From Owenia fusiformis (Eukaryota > Annelida > Polychaeta > Sabellida > Oweniidae): 60,000 nt of DNA. The notes under the pieces are model-generated. The model made no database searches, had not been told where the DNA came from, and saw only the letters and a program-made list of their open reading frames with translations. How positions within the stretch are numbered: position 1 is the stretch's first letter; each line of letters opens with the position of its first letter. Made by a program: the position numbers and the translations under genes. Where the stretch lies: positions 12,467,375 through 12,527,374 of the forward strand of contig CAIIXF020000005.1 of NCBI GenBank assembly GCA_903813345.2, in the 5' to 3' direction. Shown here piece by piece: positions 59,001 to 60,000 of this stretch.

Positions 59001-59774
59001 GCCCTTAGCACAGAAATCATTTCCATATTTTCAAATACTATCACATTATATTTAATGGGTGATTTTACTTTTAATAGCTGTCCACAAAAAAGTAGATTGA
59101 TCCGTCAGCCGCCAGTTGAATTTAAGCAGCTACCACAATCTTATGTAACCTTTGTAAGTGGAACATGTGCATGGAAAACTATTTTGAGGAACTAAATAAA
59201 TGTCTTCCACTTTAACAGGTTTATTTCTTTACATTCCACTGACCTTCACAGATGCAGTATGAGGAACCTCAATATCAGATTTGCTGTTTTGGAAGTTCTT
59301 TGATGCCATCACTTGTAAATCCCAAGGACCTGGGGCTGGCCCATTTTGCGGTCCATCGATTGGTTGACCTTACGTGGAAAGAACACAACAGTATAAATTA
59401 TATGCAATAAATTCTCACATCAAAGGATGAAAATGAAAATAAAATATTTTTGCTTATATGTGCTCATGTGAGTGTGTCTTCAAAGAAAGTGGAATCATTT
59501 GGAACAGAAGAGACAGTGGAGCCAAGTTTCATTAAGTGTTATTTTGTTGTTGAAAATCTAAAAACTGATGATTGCTTCAAAAGCTGATGTCAATAGCTGT
59601 CCATAGGTATTTTGAACTTAACTGGAATAATCTCATATGTATCCTTCCAAAAATAATTCCAAAATTATTGAATCCAACTGAGAGTCTGAATAATCATAAA
59701 ACATTAAACTCACCATTATAAGGTTCCTGGGCCCACGTGGTCACTCTTTTCTCACCAAAGGTCTCCAGGGTGTA
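35062..59774 (-). CDS. SSUH2: SSUH2-like protein, 5' end beyond the right edge
   Basis: Seven 3' exons, right to left: 59774-59714, 59368-59244, 58835-58773, 58557-58361, 57919-57817, 49468-49364 and 35202-35062. Phases agree and give 264 residues. The protein shows YTLETFGEKR, a DnaJ-type Cys-rich zinc region with four or more CxxCxG(x)G-like pairs (CTWCHGNG, CNWCHGHG, CKTCDGKG), then WAINHFPDPTINQASD and a C-terminus with FYVYGFENKVYAPDYP and KCCCTIL before TAG. This order is typical of SSUH2 (ssu-2 homologue), a conserved protein of poorly known role. Its last two introns, about 8.3 and 14.2 kb, hold four other genes. Confidence 0.9.
35255..35395 (-). repeat. dispersed repeat family R1, copy d
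   Basis: Inverted copy: GCATTAACATTCAAAATGTC at one end, AATAGTGGTGGTGACATAA at the other. It lies just beyond the acceptor of the last SSUH2 exon. Confidence 0.55.
35396..36781. other. gene-free stretch (SSUH2 intron, upstream of the channel gene)
   Basis: AT-rich, no exon recognised. The promoter of the DEG/ENaC gene should lie near its right end, but I see no clear core element. Confidence 0.5.
36782..47140 (+). CDS. DEG/ENaC family sodium channel subunit
   Basis: Eleven exons: 36782-37068, 37370-37447, 37704-37759 (or 37768), 38580-38683, 39118-39246, 39429-39584, 40200-40404, 43870-44020, 45761-45852, 46236-46388 and 47088-47140. About 487 residues, all phases consistent. Features in order: FARNTTCHGLSR with the gating His-Gly, TM1 (about residues 41-63), FPAVTICDYNRYR, FTDFGLCHTFN, KFYVHPAYEPPD, PYGHCNKS, a Cys-rich segment with CNCTPSYIPG, FACFHCTQPC, then GGQMGLFVGISVLTVIEFLE, which is the pre-TM2/TM2 with the G-I-S filter. 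The C-terminal tail is short. This is an amiloride-sensitive-type trimeric channel at the plasma membrane; ligand (peptide, acid or other) unknown. The gene lies wholly inside an SSUH2 intron. Confidence 0.93.
37744..38469 (+). repeat. 66-bp tandem array, 11 units, fully open in the channel frame
   Basis: Starts exactly in the last codons of the third channel exon and continues for eleven 66-base units without a stop. Each unit codes 22 residues including an NIT glycosylation sequon and a Cys-Cys pair. Ten of eleven units repeat two phase-1 donors, CAG|GTTATC and CCAG|GTACAG. Normally most of it should be intron. Confidence 0.88.
38524..38558 (+). mobile_element. Helitron-like 3' terminus
   Basis: GGGATTTGCTACCCCGTGGA, then GTTGCCATTTTCTAG, the same terminal block as at 10097-10133 and (inverted) 43064-43100. 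It ends in CTAG just before the polypyrimidine tract of the acceptor at 38579. The hairpin has one mismatch. Confidence 0.55.
38765..38862 (-). repeat. dispersed repeat family R1, copy e
   Basis: AAAATGTCACCACTTGCCAT, TTGTTACAGATGCC, AAGTTGGAGACTATAACAAT, ATGTCACCACT. In the channel intron before 39118. Confidence 0.6.
39690..40140 (+). repeat. degenerate GAGGGCATTAAGTC minisatellite
   Basis: About twenty diverged units of 18-25 bases, ending about 60 bases before the acceptor at 40199 of a channel exon. Confidence 0.7.
40432..40545 (-). repeat. dispersed repeat family R1, copy f
   Basis: AAATGTCATCACCTGTCATT, TGTTACAGATATC, CACCAAACACCAACTGCC, AAAAAAGTTGGAGACC. It follows the channel exon ending at 40404. 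Confidence 0.6.
41051..42499 (-). CDS. type II membrane glycosyltransferase-like protein (intronless)
   Basis: 482 residues in one exon. A short cytosolic tail, one membrane span (about residues 10-30), a stem to about 110, then a catalytic-type domain. Inside, RTDTDVF (DTD at 245-247) is a DxD metal and nucleotide-sugar motif in the usual hydrophobic-strand setting (YDWILRTDTDVFI). There are sequons at NLT and NIS. The layout is that of a Golgi glycosyltransferase; it resembles the invertebrate family annotated as DUF7164, but I cannot name donor or acceptor. It lies inside the channel intron 40404-43870 on the opposite strand. Lack of introns suggests a retrocopy or an old single-exon family. 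Confidence 0.82.
   Translation of the reverse strand: MLNKIKNRMNFVYVLVGFMLSSVFWTSWISVNWKYNADLNPRKILASDSTSMAADRRYLRMMDILNKSKEIDYKYSQEENTRNNGIDNENIVKNNRYPRDQTLTKNNQKGSALLHNAILMYIDIGDHHIIQFTLFLYASWKYVMSHRYLKSKVTIDSGEPLPDIIFDLIVYCHPETCKVLPLDCIPIGDDAILEAVPRCWYTPSEGLQSFPGYPSDYTYINTFTFLLDKNFGQIASRYDWILRTDTDVFISPAILGWLGKYNFITGDGGYGVPFSKNRLRAIAAKLGLRHQNISNLGSTWYAKPEVFHKVAKLALKLSVYFYKYEFQESLPGLEGMFTENNNGVWPEWWRQVSTMYGSELAINHLIPNLTDDHKAVEYMDMASTDGETSVMKAPHIHCWHGTEEFNKLEFTDKILRFIQTDVRKLWIHNETMKYREDFDVSRMTIKQYVTYIAWNGVLKYLPHIIGPMVAADSYNQNSHNRQ
43064..43812 (-). mobile_element. Helitron-like non-autonomous element, inverted copy
   Basis: Read on the minus strand it starts near 43812 (TATTATTACGGTAGGGATAT, then CCATCC-rich sequence). 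It has two tandem units of about 135 bases, each with GCAAATTAC / CCATTTTGAA-type sequence, and ends GATGGGATTTGCTACTC-TGTC-GAGTTGCC followed by CTAG. The hairpin loop differs from the copy at 10133 while the ACTC/GAGT stem is kept. Located in the same channel intron as the glycosyltransferase. Confidence 0.6.
44070..45158. mobile_element. foldback element with tandem-repeat inverted ends
   Basis: The left end (44070-44230) consists of about ten 15-base units such as CAACCCTTAGTCAAGTCGAC. The right end (about 44985-45158) is the inverse. Both start GGTCAACTCAACCCCAAGTC when read inward. The roughly 750-base middle has a 187-base direct duplication (about 44265 and 44452). No gene. It is in the channel intron between 44020 and 45761. 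Confidence 0.75.
45178..45505. mobile_element. mariner-like MITE with CAGGGTGTGCC ends
   Basis: CAGGGTGTGCCAAAAAATTT and the inverted TTTTTTTGGCACACCCTG, each next to TA (right) or A (left). About 328 bp, no gene. Confidence 0.65.
47141..48800. other. gene-free stretch after the channel gene
   Basis: AT-rich SSUH2 intron sequence. The channel 3' UTR should start here; AATAAA occurs at 47291. No exon recognised on either strand. Confidence 0.5.
48801..49015 (+). repeat. pogo-like end duplicated in tandem
   Basis: CAGTGAAACCTGTATATCTG, then AACACCTCTTAATGTGAACAC, through CCTTGAAATATGAA. The whole 125-base unit follows again from about 48920. Confidence 0.55.
49505..49635 (-). repeat. dispersed repeat family R1, copy g
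   Basis: GGCATTAACATGCAAAATGT, CATTTGTTACAGATGCC, CCACAAAAAAGTTGGA, AACAATATGTCACCACTTGT. Confidence 0.6.
49695..50640 (+). repeat. satellite of about seven 135-165 bp units rich in TGACCT/AGGTCA
   Basis: Each full unit runs GAATTTCTGAGAACATGTAG ... TGACCTTTTTTGACCTTGAG, then AAGGTCATTGAAGGTCAA and a TCAAATCTAAAGTCAGATTT link. It therefore holds two TGACCT and two AGGTCA hexamers with fixed spacing (direct repeats spaced by 4, and an everted pair spaced by 5). Flanked by R1 copies at 49505 and 50685. Confidence 0.85.
50685..50832 (-). repeat. dispersed repeat family R1, copy h
   Basis: TTGTTACAGACGCCAACCTC, then CCGCCGGACGCCAACC repeats, AAAAACGGAGACCATAACAA (twice) and the palindrome TCACCACTTTTGGTGGTGA. 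A partial internal duplication is visible. Confidence 0.65.
50840..51873. other. gene-free stretch upstream of the UGT gene
   Basis: AT-rich. It must hold the UGT promoter, but no TATA box or initiator stands out. No exon recognised. Confidence 0.45.
51874..53439 (+). CDS. UDP-glycosyltransferase (UGT, GT1 family), intronless
   Basis: 521 residues, the usual UGT length. Signal peptide to about residue 23, an N-terminal acceptor domain beginning GKILVFPYTSN, then a C-terminal UDP-sugar domain: FILLSFGTLPRG, HPQNDLLGH (350-358), MTHCGASGSAEAIYNAAPII (365-384) and FYDQ (D391-Q392). A C-terminal membrane span at about 480-504 precedes a basic tail ending KGIKLKQ. Acts in the ER membrane, conjugating lipophilic compounds to a UDP-sugar. 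The catalytic Asp is present (MITDT, D144), but the family's active-site His (usually in a SH pair after ILVFP) is replaced: here TSNK. The signature Gly-Gly after His is Cys-Gly. Still likely an enzyme, possibly of changed acceptor range. It sits in an SSUH2 intron. Confidence 0.93.
   Translation: MATLWKAMILFMLTIANTSMTSAGKILVFPYTSNKCTRPYAMERIAVILAQAGHDVTFLTHDKYETRIQLNNVKEIRHRFPDGAPYDLSEGGVQGLIDTTISQEIEFVFSAFEYFILPVCTALIQDVEIMNGLKQAKYDLMITDTFHTACGGILKEYLQLPTILWSNAGFEFQFEWLVPSTTSFIPLFVTSYTDEMTFTERALNTYYYLLTDYKRQSFLHLKYTLMQENEHVLGLKPSYHDSLTEADILWVNSGFAYMYPRPLMPNVIPVLGLKDKASKPLPKDFEEFINGAGEHGFILLSFGTLPRGLDENRREVLASVFAKLPQRVIWRYGGPLPKSLGNNTLIVSSHPQNDLLGHQKLRVFMTHCGASGSAEAIYNAAPIIGLSLFYDQRQHCTILTKRHNMGITISINDITKQTLSTALEEVLHNPVYKENALKARELMRDQPMNASYTIQYWSEYVMRHRGAKHLRSNAMHNLNFLQYFLIDIALVTLCSVIMVCVIIRHIVKLCLSWYKGIKLKQ
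54105..54121 (+). repeat. poly-G run
   Basis: Eleven or more G in a row near 54111-54121. Low complexity. Confidence 0.5.
54260..54545 (+). repeat. GAGCACACTTGCACATTT minisatellite
   Basis: About fifteen units of roughly 19 bases, with a 117-base higher-order duplication (GCTTACTTGTTCATTT ... GCATGATTGCAGATTTAGTC twice). It lies just past the 3' end of the GPCR gene. Confidence 0.75.
54591..55766 (-). CDS. orphan rhodopsin-like G protein-coupled receptor, intronless
   Basis: 391 residues with seven membrane spans at about 45-73, 86-106, 128-150, 161-181, 206-230, 271-294 and 306-331. Cys120 and Cys196 can form the usual TM3 to loop-2 bridge. The DRY motif at the end of TM3 is LRY (144-146) and NPxxY in TM7 is NPVVF (324-328). 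A basic cytosolic loop (YHHKRRVHVRV) precedes TM6. The family-typical Asp in TM2 and the tight DRY are not seen, so it is a diverged class A receptor, perhaps a lineage-expanded one. Ligand unknown. It lies in the same SSUH2 intron as the UGT gene. Confidence 0.8.
   Translation of the reverse strand: MNRSDIDLFSEFEKANVLSPESRRTFEEVMRKNYLDNPIVKLPLEFIILNHALHCLTLIIGTGLNVILLITVNISGDFQSKTEKMTTLISWVTLFMCVLAPILGIAKFSTSGSDVVVSLCTIQSAVCNFNQGFQVWTVMLIGMLRYLQVMYLDRMQRIPCHRVILLCISSAIFVGLGATFRINIASQEISLWSIGCHLDDDTQSKQLPILAIIIPFCVTLMILTYCMICYKTYHHKRRVHVRVIQVRSYSSVPISSPVPVISSNYRPDISACHTILQILLIYCVQYILSLALCLLETFSMDSELRAKVFCLIVPGISLLFSTSNPVVFLITSKHFRKRLVYNLRMFWLYLTFACLEQDQVESEPASPLGFQLPFRNASPLGATPELMETRF
55767..56472. 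other. gene-free stretch upstream of the GPCR
   Basis: AT-rich with no recognisable exon. It should carry the GPCR promoter (minus strand). Confidence 0.4.
56473..57070. mobile_element. long foldback element with two 226-base arms
   Basis: Arms 56473-56698 and 56845-57070 are equal in length and pair at roughly 80-85 percent over their whole length; shared blocks include TCTGGATTCCAAATGTTTCG and TTAGTATCATTCAA. The spacer is 146 bases. No gene. If transcribed within the SSUH2 pre-mRNA it would form a long double-stranded hairpin. Confidence 0.82.
57947..58114. mobile_element. pogo-like MITE, best copy in the window
   Basis: Left end CAGTGAAACCTGTAAATTGG, then AACAC; right end the inverted GTGTTCCACTTTGACAGGTT, then TTACTG. 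TA precedes the left end. 168 bp. Related sequence at 11898, 16553, 18249, 23204, 29952, 48801 and 59146. Confidence 0.7.
59146..59222. mobile_element. short pogo-like MITE copy
   Basis: TAACCTTTGTAAGTGGAACA at the left and GTCTTCCACTTTAACAGGTT at the right, about 77 bp, between two SSUH2 exons. Confidence 0.5.
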
Positions 59775-60000
59775 CTGCAAAATGTAACAAACTTGTAAGT
59801 TATTGCAAATGGTTAATAAAGTGTAACAATTGGTTACAGATGCCAAACGAAAATGAAAGTCACAAAAATATATACTGTATGGTGAAAAAATCGATGAAGT
59901 AAATATTTGGCCCTTATTTACAACTTTGACACATAAGTTAATTGTTACTTGTATCTATGAAAGCAAATATATGCAAAAAACTGTGGTATGTTAAAATACC

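Overview
This is a stretch of a eukaryotic, AT-rich animal genome. Every multi-exon gene has spliceosomal introns, and intergenic and intronic space is full of small non-autonomous transposons, minisatellites and foldback sequences. The gene set fits a marine invertebrate, most likely a lophotrochozoan and plausibly a gastropod or bivalve mollusc: a sortilin receptor, mitochondrial ATP synthase gamma, a DEG/ENaC channel, an SSUH2-like protein, a UDP-glycosyltransferase, a type II membrane glycosyltransferase, an orphan GPCR and a secreted multidomain trypsin-like protease. The species cannot be fixed from the sequence alone.

Layout. (1) 321-4421, minus strand: 5' part of a secreted modular serine protease (signal peptide, Lustrin-like double-Cys modules, two VWC-like Cys-rich modules, two TSP1 repeats, trypsin domain). 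The catalytic Ser exon lies beyond the left edge. (2) 6405-21492, plus strand: 3' two-thirds of a sortilin gene (most of the VPS10 propeller, the ten-cysteine module, one membrane span and a sorting tail). It carries three pairs of phase-matched duplicate exons that must be mutually exclusive, and a duplicated tail exon end. Its first propeller exons are not in the window. (3) 25216-29693, plus strand: a complete ATP synthase gamma subunit gene with seven exons. (4) 30-35 kb: no gene; two tRNA-derived SINE-like units, a 916-bp TIR element and hairpins. (5) 35062-59774, minus strand: an SSUH2-like gene whose 5' end runs off the right edge. Its last intron (about 14 kb) contains a complete DEG/ENaC gene on the plus strand (36782-47140), which itself holds an intronless glycosyltransferase gene on the minus strand (41051-42499). 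The preceding SSUH2 intron holds two more intronless genes: a UGT (51874-53439, plus) and a GPCR (54591-55766, minus).

No bacterial-type operon, CRISPR array or virus was seen. The most unusual features are the three mutually exclusive exon pairs in the sortilin propeller, the alternative sortilin tails, an 11-unit in-frame 66-bp array that multiplies a splice donor in the channel gene, GC-AG introns repeated behind both TSP1 exons, Helitron-like ends marking tandem-array elements, and a satellite of nuclear-receptor half-sites upstream of the UGT gene. Exon borders were set by eye from splice consensus, reading phase and family homology. No transcript data or searches were available.
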